NCBI GenBank assembly: GCA_965232455.1 | Contig: OZ246981.1 | Coordinates: 4,278,001-4,342,000, forward strand | DNA: 64,000 nt | Direction of reading: 5' to 3' | Source of the DNA: JBFGFX01 sp965232455 | GTDB lineage: Bacteria; Pseudomonadota; Gammaproteobacteria; Steroidobacterales; Woeseiaceae | Shown: piece after piece, positions 50,552 through 59,578 of the stretch | Layout of the letters: each line of letters opens with the position of its first letter | How positions within the stretch are numbered: the first letter of the stretch is position 1 | Made by a program: the position numbers and the translations under genes | The notes under the pieces: generated by a model | Seen by the model: only the letters and a program-made list of their open reading frames with translations | Databases searched by the model: none | Told to the model about the DNA's origin: nothing

Positions 50552-51766
50552 ATGCACAAACACAGGATAATTCTGACGCTCTTGTCGTTGGCCTTTTTGC
50601 TTGGCTCGAATACACGAGCTGCTGCAGACAAAGCGCCGGAAATCGATTTTGCCGACGTTCAAGGCTCTATTCAGTCGTTCGAGCGTACCGTACCCGAATT
50701 AACGTCGGCATTTTACGACCCAAAGCCTGATGACAGGGAGGACGGACTGGCGGTAGGAGAGTTGTCCGACAGCGCAGAAATCATCGAATTGGCCAGAGAA
50801 ATAGAAGCAGGAAAACATGACCCTTATGACAGTTTGTTGATTGCACACCACGATGAGCTCGTTTTTGAATCCTACTATTCCCGGGGTCGCGTCAACCTGC
50901 CGCACTATCAGGCGTCCGCCACAAAAGCCTATACGTCGCTTGCGGTCGGTCGTGCCATCCAATTGGGCTACCTGTCGTTGCAAGACTTGCACGAACCAGT
51001 AGTCGAGTTCCTGACGGAAGTCGATCGGGAAAACCTGATCACAGGCCTCGAAAAGGTCACATTGCACAGAACTCTGAGCATGCGTTCCGGTTTGAGAATC
51101 AGTGCTGAAAAGCAAAGAGAACTGTTAGAAAAACCCGAGCGGCTCAAAGGGCAGAAGCTGGCACAACTCTACTTCACACACAGCCAGCCGGTTACGGAAA
51201 CTTCACAAACCTATCACTACCAATCCGTTGACCCCCGAATCACAATGCTGGTGTTGGACGCAGTATTGCCGGGAACTGCGAAGGACTTCATCAAGTCCGA
51301 ATTGCTCGACAAACTGAATATCACCCACTATTTCTGGCAAGACAATGTCAGCGGCGTGCCGGAATCGGCACATAGCGCCAGCATGACCTCCAGGGACATG
51401 ATCAAGTGGGGTATGTTGCTGAAACAAAAAGGAAAATGGCAAGAGGAGCAGCTAATTTCCGAGGCGTTCCTGACGCGAGCTACGGGCAGTGTTGCCGAGC
51501 CTTACGACGAAGAATACGACTTTGGCAAGTTTAGATACGGTTATTACTTTTGGGGCGCAAAACTCAATGTTGGCGGAAAAGAATACGATGCGAAGCTTGC
51601 CTGGGGAGGCGGCGGTCAATATGTGATGGTGCTGGATGAACTGGATGTGGTCATTGCAATCACCGCCCATGGCCGCGGTGTCGATGACAAAACTCTCGAG
51701 ATGGTGGAAAAACGCCTGTTGCCGACGTTTGCCAATGGCGAATCTCACAATCGAGGAAAGGAATGA
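50552..51766 (+). CDS. Exported serine hydrolase, beta-lactamase fold
   Basis: 404 residues from the ATG at 50552 with a signal peptide ending NTRAAADK; the frame to 50438 lacks signal character. The class C beta-lactamase-like fold: nucleophile motif SATKAYTSLAVGRA (SxxK), LHRTLSMRSGLRI, FTHSQPVTETSQTYHYQSVD with the Tyr region, and AWGGGGQYVMVLDELDVV near the end in place of KTG. It probably acts in the periplasm on an ester or peptide. No ampR-like regulator adjoins it. The base composition appears more AT-rich than its neighbours, which could mean different ancestry. Confidence 0.87.
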   Translation: MHKHRIILTLLSLAFLLGSNTRAAADKAPEIDFADVQGSIQSFERTVPELTSAFYDPKPDDREDGLAVGELSDSAEIIELAREIEAGKHDPYDSLLIAHHDELVFESYYSRGRVNLPHYQASATKAYTSLAVGRAIQLGYLSLQDLHEPVVEFLTEVDRENLITGLEKVTLHRTLSMRSGLRISAEKQRELLEKPERLKGQKLAQLYFTHSQPVTETSQTYHYQSVDPRITMLVLDAVLPGTAKDFIKSELLDKLNITHYFWQDNVSGVPESAHSASMTSRDMIKWGMLLKQKGKWQEEQLISEAFLTRATGSVAEPYDEEYDFGKFRYGYYFWGAKLNVGGKEYDAKLAWGGGGQYVMVLDELDVVIAITAHGRGVDDKTLEMVEKRLLPTFANGESHNRGKE

Positions 51767-51840
51767 CCGGAGACGTAATGACGAGCCCATGGCTACCTAC
51801 TCATTGCTTAGGCCAGGGAGAACGCGACCCCTCTCCGGGT

Positions 51841-51864
51841 GAAGAGGAATTGGAAGAGGAATTG
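51841..51864 (+). repeat. 12-bp tandem duplication carrying the ribosome site
   Basis: GAAGAGGAATTG repeated twice in direct tandem just before the VOC gene start at 51872. Each unit holds a GAGG-like Shine-Dalgarno; the second lies eight bases before the ATG. Confidence 0.75.
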
Positions 51865-51871
51865 GACACTC

Positions 51872-52246
51872 ATGTTTGACCACGTCAAGTTCGGCGTTCG
51901 CGACTTTGCGCTGAGCAAAACCTTCTACCTGAAGGCGCTCGAACCAATCGGAGTGACTGTCGTCACCGATTGGCCGCCAGATGGAGCTGAACTGAGTCAA
52001 CCAGCAGGCGAGAGTTCACTGTGCCTGTACCAAACGGACGAGAAGCCTGCGCATCTACACATTGCATTCGTAGCCGAGAGCCGGCAACAAGTCGACGCGT
52101 TCTATTGCGCCGCTCTTGACGCAGGCGGCCAGTGCAACGGACCGCCCGGACTACGTCCTCAGTACAGTGGTCGGTACTACGCGGCGTTCGTTCTCGACCC
52201 CGACGGACACAACATCGAAGTGGTCTGCCATGAGACCGAGGCCTGA
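51872..52246 (+). CDS. VOC-family (glyoxalase-like) protein
   Basis: 124 residues from the ATG at 51872. The pattern MFDHVKFGVRDFALSKTFYLKALEPIGV, the His in PAHLHIAFVAESRQQVDAFY, and the terminal FVLDPDGHNIEVVCHE, is a typical two-module VOC fold. His and Glu positions (DGHNIEVVCHE) could bind a metal. The substrate is unknown. It is isolated; the neighbouring DUF1801 gene converges on it. Confidence 0.9.
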   Translation: MFDHVKFGVRDFALSKTFYLKALEPIGVTVVTDWPPDGAELSQPAGESSLCLYQTDEKPAHLHIAFVAESRQQVDAFYCAALDAGGQCNGPPGLRPQYSGRYYAAFVLDPDGHNIEVVCHETEA

Positions 52247-52357
52247 CGTCTGTTTGCAAGCGCGTTTCACTGGAACGGATATGACCTGGCTTGGTTGCGA
52301 TGTAGCCGGACACTGTCCGTTTGTTCAGACGGCAACTGATACAGCCAATGAATCGGT

Positions 52358-52714
52358 TCAGTCCCGCCAATCACACCACGCACGAACGATCGATTGCAGT
52401 TCTGTCTTCTTTTTCTCGAGGTCGTCCAGGCTCTCCACCTTGAACGAGCGGGCTTCCTTCCCGTCTCCCACGAGGTTCGGGTGTTTGCCGGGGATGTCCG
52501 CGCCTTTGTGGAACATCAATGTCGCGTGTCTCTTCGCCTTCGGAAAGAAGCTGGCCATGTTGCCCTTGTAGACGAACGTTGGCGCTTGCCACTTGATGGT
52601 TTCTTCAACCCGGGAGTCGCTGCGGAGAATCAACTCCCGTATTGCCATCACCACCGGTTTCATCGGGTTGTCGTAACCCTCGAACCACGCATCGACTTCT
52701 TTGTTCGCGTTCAT
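52358..52714 (-). CDS. DUF1801 domain protein
   Basis: 118 residues. The DUF1801 pattern: VDAWFEGYDNPMKPVVMAIRELILRSDSRVEETIKWQAPTFVYKGNMASFF and the late ARSFKVESLDDLEKKKTELQSIVRAWCDW. Function unknown, cytoplasmic. It is paralogous in domain type to the gene at 33611. It lies in the same direction as the DUF1330 gene, 21 bases apart. Confidence 0.87.
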   Translation of the reverse strand: MNANKEVDAWFEGYDNPMKPVVMAIRELILRSDSRVEETIKWQAPTFVYKGNMASFFPKAKRHATLMFHKGADIPGKHPNLVGDGKEARSFKVESLDDLEKKKTELQSIVRAWCDWRD

Positions 52715-52735
52715 GTCGTCAGCTCCACAAGCCTC

Positions 52736-53038
52736 TCAGACGAGTTCGTCCCTGCCTTCGATGAGGAAATGATGGCTGTTCGAGCCAGCGGTCCGGGCTT
52801 CGAGATGCGGCGCGTAGGCCGGGTCGTTCATAAACGCCTCGGCGGCGTCCTTCGACGGCCACTCGATGATGATTCGCAGCGCGGCGTCTTCGCCTTCGCC
52901 TTCGAGGCGTTCGTGGTTGGCGGTGCGGGCGAGGTATTTCCCACCGTGTTGCGCGACGAGTGCGGTCGCGGCGCCGACATAGTCGGGAACCCAGTGGTCG
53001 TTGATCGGAGTGACGGCCAGAACGGAGTAAAAGGTCAT
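52736..53038 (-). CDS. DUF1330-like dimeric alpha/beta-barrel protein
   Basis: 100 residues from the ATG at 53038; the upstream open frame to 53215 has no supporting pattern. MTFYSVLAVTPINDHWVPDYVGAATALVAQHGGKYLARTANHERLEGEG, then RIIIEWPSKDAAEAFMNDPAYAPH, is the small ferredoxin-like fold of DUF1330 proteins. Function unknown. It leads the DUF1801 gene. Confidence 0.85.
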   Translation of the reverse strand: MTFYSVLAVTPINDHWVPDYVGAATALVAQHGGKYLARTANHERLEGEGEDAALRIIIEWPSKDAAEAFMNDPAYAPHLEARTAGSNSHHFLIEGRDELV

Positions 53039-53375
53039 TGCGTTTCTCCTCGTGTTGGCATTCGTAGAGGTAGCCTGCATCGAACAAGCAACGCGGACGA
53101 TGAGCGTGTATCCACATCGTCGTAAACGGGTCGGCGCCGATCCGGCGCTTTCCGGTTCGATGCGCCAACAGCATAACTCTTCTGGCCGGAAATAGAACCA
53201 GTCGTTCGGCGACATCGTTGATCATCAGGTAAAAGCTGCGCCATTGCTCGACTAATATTGATTCAATCTCCTGCCGTTTTGGTGTCTCATGTTCGCCGAC
53301 TGAGATCCATGCAATCGGGCGCGTCTCAGTACACCGATTCGAGTGTTCCGTGCATCGATTTTATGGAGAAAGACG
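53039..53375. other. Intergenic stretch between DUF1330 and OmpW-like genes
   Basis: Divergent gene starts with no supported gene between. The longer open frames here are shadows or extensions. GGAG lies seven bases before the OmpW ATG (53376). No clear promoter pair or repeat was identified. Confidence 0.5.
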
Positions 53376-54041
53376 ATGAGAAAGACGGTTGGCGTGTGCC
53401 TGTTTTTGACGATGGGCATGGCAAGCGCCCATGAAGCCGGCGATATTCTGCTGCGCGGCGGGATCGCGACGGTAGCGCCGGACGCGAGCAGTTCGGAGCT
53501 GGTGCTGGACGGCACGGCGATTTCCGGTTCCGAGGCGGACGTCGACGACAACACGCAGCTAGGCCTGACGGTGGTTTACATGCTCACCGACGATTGGGGA
53601 ATCGAAGCGCTTGCCTCGACTCCATTTTCTCACGACATCAGCGCTCAGACCGGCGAGCTCGGTCTCGGCAAAGTGGCCGCGGGCGACACCAAACACCTGC
53701 CGCCAACGGTGTTGCTGCAGTGGTATCCGGCCGCTTCCGACAGCCTGTGGCAGCCGTACGTCGGTGCCGGCGTCAACTACACGCTGTTTTTCGACGAGGG
53801 CGTGGCCGGGGAGCTCGAAGGCGTGCTCGGCGACGGAGATCTCGATCTCGACGCATCGTTCGGACTGGCGCTGCAGGCCGGCGTCGACTACAAGTTCAAC
53901 GATGATTGGTTTGCAAGCCTTGCCGTCTGGTGGATCGACATCGATACCGACGCGGACTTCAGGTTCGATACGTCACGACTGACGACCGACGTCGAGATCG
54001 ATCCGTGGGTGTACAACCTGTCGATCGGCTACCGCTTCTAG
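53376..54041 (+). CDS. OmpW-family outer-membrane protein
   Basis: 221 residues from the ATG at 53376; the signal peptide ends MASAHEAGD. The OmpW pattern is clear: DILLRGGIATVAPD, LGLTVVYMLTDDWGIEALASTPFSHDI, KHLPPTVLLQWYPA, QPYVGAGVNYTLFFDEG, and a final IDPWVYNLSIGYRF with terminal Phe for outer-membrane insertion. These eight-stranded barrels carry small hydrophobic compounds. No partner gene adjoins it. Confidence 0.92.
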   Translation: MRKTVGVCLFLTMGMASAHEAGDILLRGGIATVAPDASSSELVLDGTAISGSEADVDDNTQLGLTVVYMLTDDWGIEALASTPFSHDISAQTGELGLGKVAAGDTKHLPPTVLLQWYPAASDSLWQPYVGAGVNYTLFFDEGVAGELEGVLGDGDLDLDASFGLALQAGVDYKFNDDWFASLAVWWIDIDTDADFRFDTSRLTTDVEIDPWVYNLSIGYRF

Positions 54042-54517
54042 AACCTATCTCCAGCCAGATCGTAGCCGCGCCGGCGGGTCCGTCTGTATCAGACGGCCGC
54101 CGTGCGCAGGATGTCCAGCGCGCGTACGAAGGGCTTCAGTTCCAGTTCGCGCGCTTTTCTCAACAGGTGCTTCAGCCCCCGGGGCCGATCCGCATCGCCA
54201 TCGCCCGCCGACCGTGAACGCGGTTTTTTCACGGAACCTTGGGTCCAATTTTCCAAATATGACGTGTGCAGGGCAAGCGAGGGTCTTTCAACCCGATTTT
54301 GCGATTGACCGTCATTCTTGCATTTGCCCGACCACATAACTTTTGGCCGGGCCGGCCGCCGACAATTTTCTAAACATTGCGCGTCCACCACCGATAGCAG
54401 CGAATAAGACTAGGGCCCGTAAGCGAAATGCGGCGATGTTTCGAGTTCGTTGGCGCAGGTTGTGTTCCCCGAATAGTCGCCAAGGACGACGGGCCCGCTT
54501 CGACGCAAGGCGGAAAC
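54042..54517. other. Non-coding stretch before the GGDEF-EAL gene
   Basis: No supported gene. Open frames here have no family pattern. A TTGACC at about 54304 has no matching -10 at 16-18 bases. A GGCCGGGCCGGCC stretch near 54340 is self-complementary but not terminator-like. Confidence 0.5.
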
Positions 54518-56170
54518 ATGAAGTACGAGTTTGACCCCGGCGCGACGCTGGTAGGCGAAGGCGGCTTGAACGGCGCGCACAAATCGATAGAGAGGCCGCG
54601 AAGCAAAAAGGAATTCGACGCGCAGACGCGGACGAATACCCGGATCGATGCGTTTTTTCTCACCCTCATCGCGCTGCTGACCGCACTGCTCTGCGCCCGA
54701 TACGACGCGATGGAATCGCTGATGGAGTTCGCGGAGGAATACGAACGCTACGAGATCGACGAGATCTTTTCGCTGTTGATCATCCTGTCGTTCTCGTTCG
54801 GCGTGTTCGCCTGGCGGCGGGTGTTGGACCTGCGCGATCAGATCGGGCGGCGCAACGCGGCCGAGGCCAGGATGCGACATTTGGCGATGCACGACACCCT
54901 GACCGGCTTGCCGAACCGCGCCCTCTTCGCCAGGCGCCTCAATCAGGAAATAGCGCGCGCGGAACGCGACAATACGCGGGTCGCGGTGCTCGCGCTCGAC
55001 CTGGATGCGTTCAAGCAGATCAACGATTTCTACGGGCACGGCGTCGGCGATGCGCTGCTCGTCGCGGCCGGCGAACGGATTAGCGAGCTGGTGCGCAGGA
55101 TGGATACCGTGGCCCGACTCGGGGGCGACGAATTCGCCGTCATCCAGCCCGGGCTGGACGGACCGGATCCGGCCGCCGCGCTCGCGGCGCGGATCGTTCG
55201 GGCGCTGGCCGAGCCTTTTGAGGTGGAAGGACACAAGCTCGTGATGAGCGTCAGCGTCGGCATCACGCTGTCGAGCCGCAAACGGGTCAACCCGGAGGAG
55301 CTGCTCCGGGCGGCCGACGTCGCGATGTACCGGTCCAAAACGGAAGGCCGCTCGACGTACACGTTCTTCGAGGCCGACATGGATACGCAGCTGCGCGACC
55401 GGCGTGAGCTCGAACAGGACCTGCGGCAGGCGATCCACAACGACGAGTTCGAGCTGCATTATCAGCCGCTGTATACCGTCCCGGAGCAGCGGCTCAACGG
55501 TTTCGAGGCGCTTCTGCGCTGGAAGCACCCGACTCGCGGAGAGATCGGTCCGGACGAGTTCATTCCGATTGCCGAGGACATCGGCCTCATTCCGCGTATC
55601 GGCGAGTGGGTTCTGGCGGAAGGCTGCCGGACGGCCGCCACCTGGCCGGCGCCGCTCCGCCTGGCGGTCAACGTCTCCCCGGTTCAGTTCAAGGAGCCGT
55701 TCCTGGCGCGGCGGATCGAGTCGATCGCCAGGGCGTCTGGGCTTGCGCTGGACCGGCTGGAGATCGAGATCACCGAAAACGTGCTGATGAAAGACACCGA
55801 ATCCGTGCTGCAGATCCTCAACGAAATAAAGGCGCTGGGCGCGAGGGTTGCCATGGACGATTTCGGCACCGGCTATTCGAGCTTGAGCTACCTGCGCAAG
55901 TTTCCGTTCGACAAGATCAAGATCGACCGCTCGTTCGTCGGCGATCTGGAAGAAAACCAGGAAGATGCCGCCATCGTGCGGGCGGTTGTCGCGATGGGAC
56001 AGAGCCTGGGGATGACGACGCTCGCGGAGGGCGTCGAATCTGCCGAGCAGTGGTCCCAGATCGCGGACGAGGGCTGTCAGGAGGCGCAGGGGTTCCTGCT
56101 GGGCCGTCCCATGCCCCGCAGCGAGGCGGCCAGGCTGATCGACACCGCCTGCGGCGCCGCGGTGGATTGA
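54518..56170 (+). CDS. Membrane GGDEF-EAL protein (c-di-GMP turnover)
   Basis: 550 residues from the ATG at 54518. Two membrane segments lie at about 43-60 and 84-100. The GGDEF domain (about 118-285) has intact GGDEF (202-206) with the product-inhibition RxxD site R193-D196 five residues ahead. The EAL domain (about 300-545) has EALLRW (330-335), EITENVLM, MDDFGTGYSSLSYLRKFPFDKIKIDRSFV and TTLAEGVESAEQ, so phosphodiesterase residues look complete. It may make or degrade cyclic di-GMP, controlling attachment or motility. No dedicated sensor domain is seen beyond the short loop between membrane segments. Confidence 0.92.
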   Translation: MKYEFDPGATLVGEGGLNGAHKSIERPRSKKEFDAQTRTNTRIDAFFLTLIALLTALLCARYDAMESLMEFAEEYERYEIDEIFSLLIILSFSFGVFAWRRVLDLRDQIGRRNAAEARMRHLAMHDTLTGLPNRALFARRLNQEIARAERDNTRVAVLALDLDAFKQINDFYGHGVGDALLVAAGERISELVRRMDTVARLGGDEFAVIQPGLDGPDPAAALAARIVRALAEPFEVEGHKLVMSVSVGITLSSRKRVNPEELLRAADVAMYRSKTEGRSTYTFFEADMDTQLRDRRELEQDLRQAIHNDEFELHYQPLYTVPEQRLNGFEALLRWKHPTRGEIGPDEFIPIAEDIGLIPRIGEWVLAEGCRTAATWPAPLRLAVNVSPVQFKEPFLARRIESIARASGLALDRLEIEITENVLMKDTESVLQILNEIKALGARVAMDDFGTGYSSLSYLRKFPFDKIKIDRSFVGDLEENQEDAAIVRAVVAMGQSLGMTTLAEGVESAEQWSQIADEGCQEAQGFLLGRPMPRSEAARLIDTACGAAVD

Positions 56171-56171
56171 G

Positions 56172-57020
56172 ATGCCGTCGGATCAATCGGCCGTGCGATC
56201 GACGTTCCTGCCCGCCATCCTCGCATTGGCGATCTTCACGCCCGCGCGGTGCGTGCTCGCGGATACCGGAGATGACGACTCGGACGGACTGATCGAGGAG
56301 TTTTTTCTTGTCGAATCCGCTTACCCGCAGGAGCGCGGAGAATATCAGCTCACGCTGAGCACGGACTACGTGAGCGATGCGTCGGAAGGTGACGGGCAGT
56401 TGACGCAGGCCGGTATCGAATACGGAGTGACCGATCGTCTGCAGGTTGAGGCGAGTCTGGAGACCTGGCGCAATCGCGAGAGGCTGGATGACGGCGTCCG
56501 GGAGAAAAACTCCGGGTTAGGCGAACTTGAATTCGGCTTGAGCTACGCGTTTCCGAACACTGCTGCCTCGGGACTGCGGTACGTGATCGGCGTCGAGATT
56601 ACCGCTCCGGTCGGAGACGTCGATAAGGAACTCGGAGAAGGTTTCTGGGTGTACGAGCCGTTCCTGATCGTCAGCAGGGACTTCGGCGAGCAGGCGAACC
56701 TGACGTTCGGACTGTCGTACGGCTTTCGCGACCGGCACGAGACGCCCGAGGAAGCGGACGACGTCGAGCCCGCGACCGACGAAATCGAACTGAGTCTGGG
56801 CCTGGTTCGGGCCTTCGGGCCGAAGTGGCGAGGCACGCTCGAGCTGACGTACGAGACCGACGAGCTGCACGATTCCGGCAGTGAGACGGAGGCGTTCGTG
56901 GCGCCCGGAGTCGTCTACGTCGGTACGGAGAGCCTGGAATTCGGCCTCGGAATGGCCGCGGGGCTGACGGCGGACAGCCCCGACTGGATGCTGCTCGGGT
57001 TCGTTGTCTACGAGTTCTGA
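56172..57020 (+). CDS. Outer-membrane beta-barrel protein, MetA-pathway-like
   Basis: 282 residues, one base behind the GGDEF-EAL stop. The signal peptide is followed by a long barrel-like run of alternating strands: YQLTLSTDYVSDA, GIEYGVTDRLQVEASLETW, LGELEFGLSYAFP, YVIGVEITAPVGD, LTFGLSYGFR, GTLELTYETDEL, and a terminal WMLLGFVVYEF with end Phe. This is like the 'phenol degradation MetA' barrel family. Possibly a channel. The tight link to the c-di-GMP protein is noteworthy. Confidence 0.75.
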   Translation: MPSDQSAVRSTFLPAILALAIFTPARCVLADTGDDDSDGLIEEFFLVESAYPQERGEYQLTLSTDYVSDASEGDGQLTQAGIEYGVTDRLQVEASLETWRNRERLDDGVREKNSGLGELEFGLSYAFPNTAASGLRYVIGVEITAPVGDVDKELGEGFWVYEPFLIVSRDFGEQANLTFGLSYGFRDRHETPEEADDVEPATDEIELSLGLVRAFGPKWRGTLELTYETDELHDSGSETEAFVAPGVVYVGTESLEFGLGMAAGLTADSPDWMLLGFVVYEF

Positions 57021-57062
57021 TTCTTGCCGCATGCGTCCGCGCGATGTGTAATCATCGCGCGG

Positions 57063-58196
57063 ATGAGTATCAAAGCAAAACCGTCCTTTTCACTCAAAGA
57101 CCAGCTGTTCAACGAACGCACCGTCGGCGAACTGTCGGCCCGTCTTGTGACGGCCGATCCGGATTTCCGCAGGGGCGAATTCGAGTCCGAAGTCCTTGCC
57201 CGCTTTCCGGCGCTCGAGCTGAAGGAACGTATCCAATGGATCGTAACGGCCCTCGAACGCCACCTGCCGGCGGAGTTTCCGGCCGCGAGGAACACGCTGC
57301 TACGGGCGCTTCCGGAGCCGCTCGACCCGAACAAGACGGACGACGACTTCGGCTCGTTCATCTGGGTCGTGCCGGGTGAGTATGTGGCAAAACACGGCTG
57401 TACGGACGAATACCTTGTGGAATCCCTGGCCTTTCTGCGCGAGGCCACCAAACGTTTTTCATCCGAAGGCGCGATCCGGCCGTTCCTGAACCGGTTTCCG
57501 GATGAGACGATGGCCTTCGTGCACGAATGCGCGGTTGATGAGAATTACCATGTCCGACGGTTGGCGTCCGAGGGCATCCGGCCGTTTCTGCCCTGGGCTA
57601 TGCGTGCTGAACTGCCGGTCGATGCGATTATCGACGTGCTCGATCGGCTGCACGCCGACACGACGAGGTACGTCACGCGTTCCGTCGCCAACACGTTGAA
57701 CGACATCTCGAAGCTGGATGCCGACGCCGTCATCGGAACCCTGGAACGCTGGCGCGAAAGTGGACGCCAGCGCGAAGCGGAGATTCTGTGGATGACCCGC
57801 CACGCGCTGCGGACACTCCTGAAAACGGACAACGCCGCGGCACTGAGCCTGCTCGGCTATCCTACGACGCCGAAGTTTCGCGTTTCCGGTCAGAGGGCGT
57901 CGGACGTGGTCCGGGTCGGTGAGGATTTCGTTTGGGCCTGCACGCTGACTTCACTGGCGCGGCAAAAACTGAAAATCACCTTGCGTATTCATTTCCTGAA
58001 GGCAAACGGCAAACACTCGACGAAGGTATTTGCCGTGAAGAACGGCGATTTCGACAAAGGGGATGCGATTCAAATCAACAAACGGCAGTCTTTCAAACCA
58101 ATAACGACTCGCGCCCTGTATCCGGGCACGCATTACGCCGAGCTCGTGGTGAACGGCGTCACGCGAAAAAAGCTGGCCTTCGAGTTGGTGAACTGA
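57063..58196 (+). CDS. DNA alkylation repair protein (AlkD/AlkC-like HEAT)
   Basis: 377 residues from the ATG at 57063. All-helical HEAT-like repeats; the block FVHECAVDENYHVRRLASEGIRPFLPWA is characteristic of AlkC/AlkD-type DNA glycosylase proteins. The C-terminal part (about 280-377) is a beta-rich extension (DFVWACTLTSLARQKLKITLRIHFLKANGKHS). It would recognise alkylated bases in DNA. No adjacent ada gene is seen. Confidence 0.85.
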   Translation: MSIKAKPSFSLKDQLFNERTVGELSARLVTADPDFRRGEFESEVLARFPALELKERIQWIVTALERHLPAEFPAARNTLLRALPEPLDPNKTDDDFGSFIWVVPGEYVAKHGCTDEYLVESLAFLREATKRFSSEGAIRPFLNRFPDETMAFVHECAVDENYHVRRLASEGIRPFLPWAMRAELPVDAIIDVLDRLHADTTRYVTRSVANTLNDISKLDADAVIGTLERWRESGRQREAEILWMTRHALRTLLKTDNAAALSLLGYPTTPKFRVSGQRASDVVRVGEDFVWACTLTSLARQKLKITLRIHFLKANGKHSTKVFAVKNGDFDKGDAIQINKRQSFKPITTRALYPGTHYAELVVNGVTRKKLAFELVN

Positions 58197-58205
58197 GCGG
58201 AGACG

Positions 58206-58445
58206 CTAGCGATCGGCTGACTTCTTGCCGAGGCGGATCAGCGCCTTGACCACGGCGCGCTCGATGACGGCGTCGCTTTGGCCGTCCGCGTCGAGCAGGT
58301 GCTGGAGCTCGTCCGCGAGTGAGGAGTCTTTCAAACGCAGGGTGTCGACGTATTTCCGCTGCGCCCGGTCACCAAGGACAACCGCTTCGTGAAAAGCGTT
58401 CTCCAGTCTGTCCAACACGTCGGCCGCCCATTTGCCTTCTACCAT
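58206..58445 (-). CDS. Small protein resembling the N-terminal segment of ECF-linked Ser/Thr kinases
   Basis: 79 residues from the ATG at 58445 (a TTG at 58481 is also in frame). The sequence WAADVLDRLENAFHEAVVLGDRAQRKYVDTLRLKDSSLADELQHLLDADGQSD follows the pattern seen at the head of many bacterial Ser/Thr kinases encoded beside ECF sigma factors ('W...LF..AL.L....R..FL......D..L..EL..LL.AD'). Here the kinase domain itself is missing. It could be a truncated remnant or a free-standing module. It lies divergent to the sigma gene at 58561. Confidence 0.6.
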   Translation of the reverse strand: MVEGKWAADVLDRLENAFHEAVVLGDRAQRKYVDTLRLKDSSLADELQHLLDADGQSDAVIERAVVKALIRLGKKSADR

Positions 58446-58560
58446 TGAGATAGCAATGGAGCCCGTCCGTTTTGCCCACAATGCGTCGTGGTCGTCTCAA
58501 ACGGCTCGGACAGAGGCGTTCGGTGAATGCGTGCCTTACGCGGCCGCTTGCTGGTAACGT

Positions 58561-59139
58561 TTGTGCATGACAACGTCACGGCCATCGGAACGATTCAGCG
58601 ACGAGGAATTGGTCCGCGCCTGTAACGAAGGGTCGGCCGCCGATGCATCGCGCGCGTTCGAGATCCTGTATCGACGCCACAAAGACTTCGTGCTCCGCGT
58701 CGCGTTGCGTTTCGTCGATGACAACGACAGCGCGCTGGACGTCTTGCAGGAGACCTTCACCTACCTCCTGCGGAAATTCCCGCCGGCGGGCGCCGGCCTC
58801 GTACTCAGCGCGAAGCTGACGACCCTCCTCTATCCGGTTGCCAAAAACAGCGCCATCACCCAGCGACGCAAGGCCGACCGCGTCGCCCGTCAGGGCGGTC
58901 CGGATCCGGACGAGCTACCCGCGGTGTCGGCGGCCGACCATTCCGACCTGGCCGGCCTTTTGCAGGATCTGGACGCCGACCGCCGCGAAGTGATCATGCT
59001 CAGATTCGTCGACGGCATGGCGCTACAGGACATCGCCGATATGCTCGAAATACCGTTGGGCACGGTCAAATCGCGATTGCACCTGGCGGTCAAAGCGCTG
59101 CGGGCTTCCTCACGCGTGAAAGAATTCTTCGACCCGTGA
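58561..59139 (+). CDS. ECF sigma factor (non-FecI), head of the dockerin/cohesin-like/VWA operon
   Basis: 192 residues. Region 2: AFEILYRRHKDFVLRVALRFVDDNDSALDVLQETFTYLLRKF and KLTTLLYPVAKNSAITQRRKADR. Region 4: LAGLLQDLDADRREVIMLRFVDGMALQDIADMLEIPLGTVKSRLHLAVKAL. It has no FecR partner. The next gene encodes a one-membrane-segment protein of the size of an anti-sigma factor, 43 bases on, so a sigma/anti-sigma pair is inferred. Confidence 0.9.
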   Translation: MCMTTSRPSERFSDEELVRACNEGSAADASRAFEILYRRHKDFVLRVALRFVDDNDSALDVLQETFTYLLRKFPPAGAGLVLSAKLTTLLYPVAKNSAITQRRKADRVARQGGPDPDELPAVSAADHSDLAGLLQDLDADRREVIMLRFVDGMALQDIADMLEIPLGTVKSRLHLAVKALRASSRVKEFFDP

Positions 59140-59182
59140 ACCTTTATCGGGCGTTGCGAGCTTAAGGAGTAAGGAGCGCGCG

Positions 59183-59578
59183 ATGGACCCGGAAAAAGAC
59201 CTCGAAATCCCCGAATCGCTGACTTCCGAGCTCAAAGCCCGGGATCGGGCCGCGCCGCTGATCACCGCGCGGGTAAATCGCGCGTTAGCGGAAACAGCGG
59301 CATCTCAGTTTGCCGCGCGGCGGCCGCTCGTGCGGCGCTCACGCCCGGCCTGGTATGCGGCGGCCGCGGCAGCGGCCATCGCGCTGTTTTTTCTGGAACC
59401 TCAGCGTATGGCGGTGAACGAGGGCGCGGGGGGCCATGCCGACGTCGACGGCTCCGGGCGGGTCGATATCGCCGATGTTCTGTCGCTCGCCCGTCAGGAC
59501 AATCCGGTCCCGCAGGCCGAACTCGACGCGTTTGCGCTGCGAATCGTTGCGCTGAATCCCGCGGGTGGTTCACCGTGA
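59183..59578 (+). CDS. Putative membrane anti-sigma protein with periplasmic dockerin-like repeat
   Basis: 131 residues. Residues 1-53 are charged and cytoplasmic in type. A membrane segment follows (56-72: AWYAAAAAAAIALFFLE). Residues 87-98 form a dockerin-type calcium loop, DVDGSGRVDIAD, continued by VLSLAR, the typical first dockerin helix. Only one of the two repeats of a full dockerin is present. No anti-sigma zinc motif is visible; that role is inferred only from topology and position after the sigma gene. Its stop overlaps the next GTG. Confidence 0.7.
   Translation: MDPEKDLEIPESLTSELKARDRAAPLITARVNRALAETAASQFAARRPLVRRSRPAWYAAAAAAAIALFFLEPQRMAVNEGAGGHADVDGSGRVDIADVLSLARQDNPVPQAELDAFALRIVALNPAGGSP

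Noticed and set aside
54304..54333. Promoter candidate TTGACC upstream of the GGDEF-EAL gene
   Set aside because: No -10-like hexamer is found at 16-18 bases.
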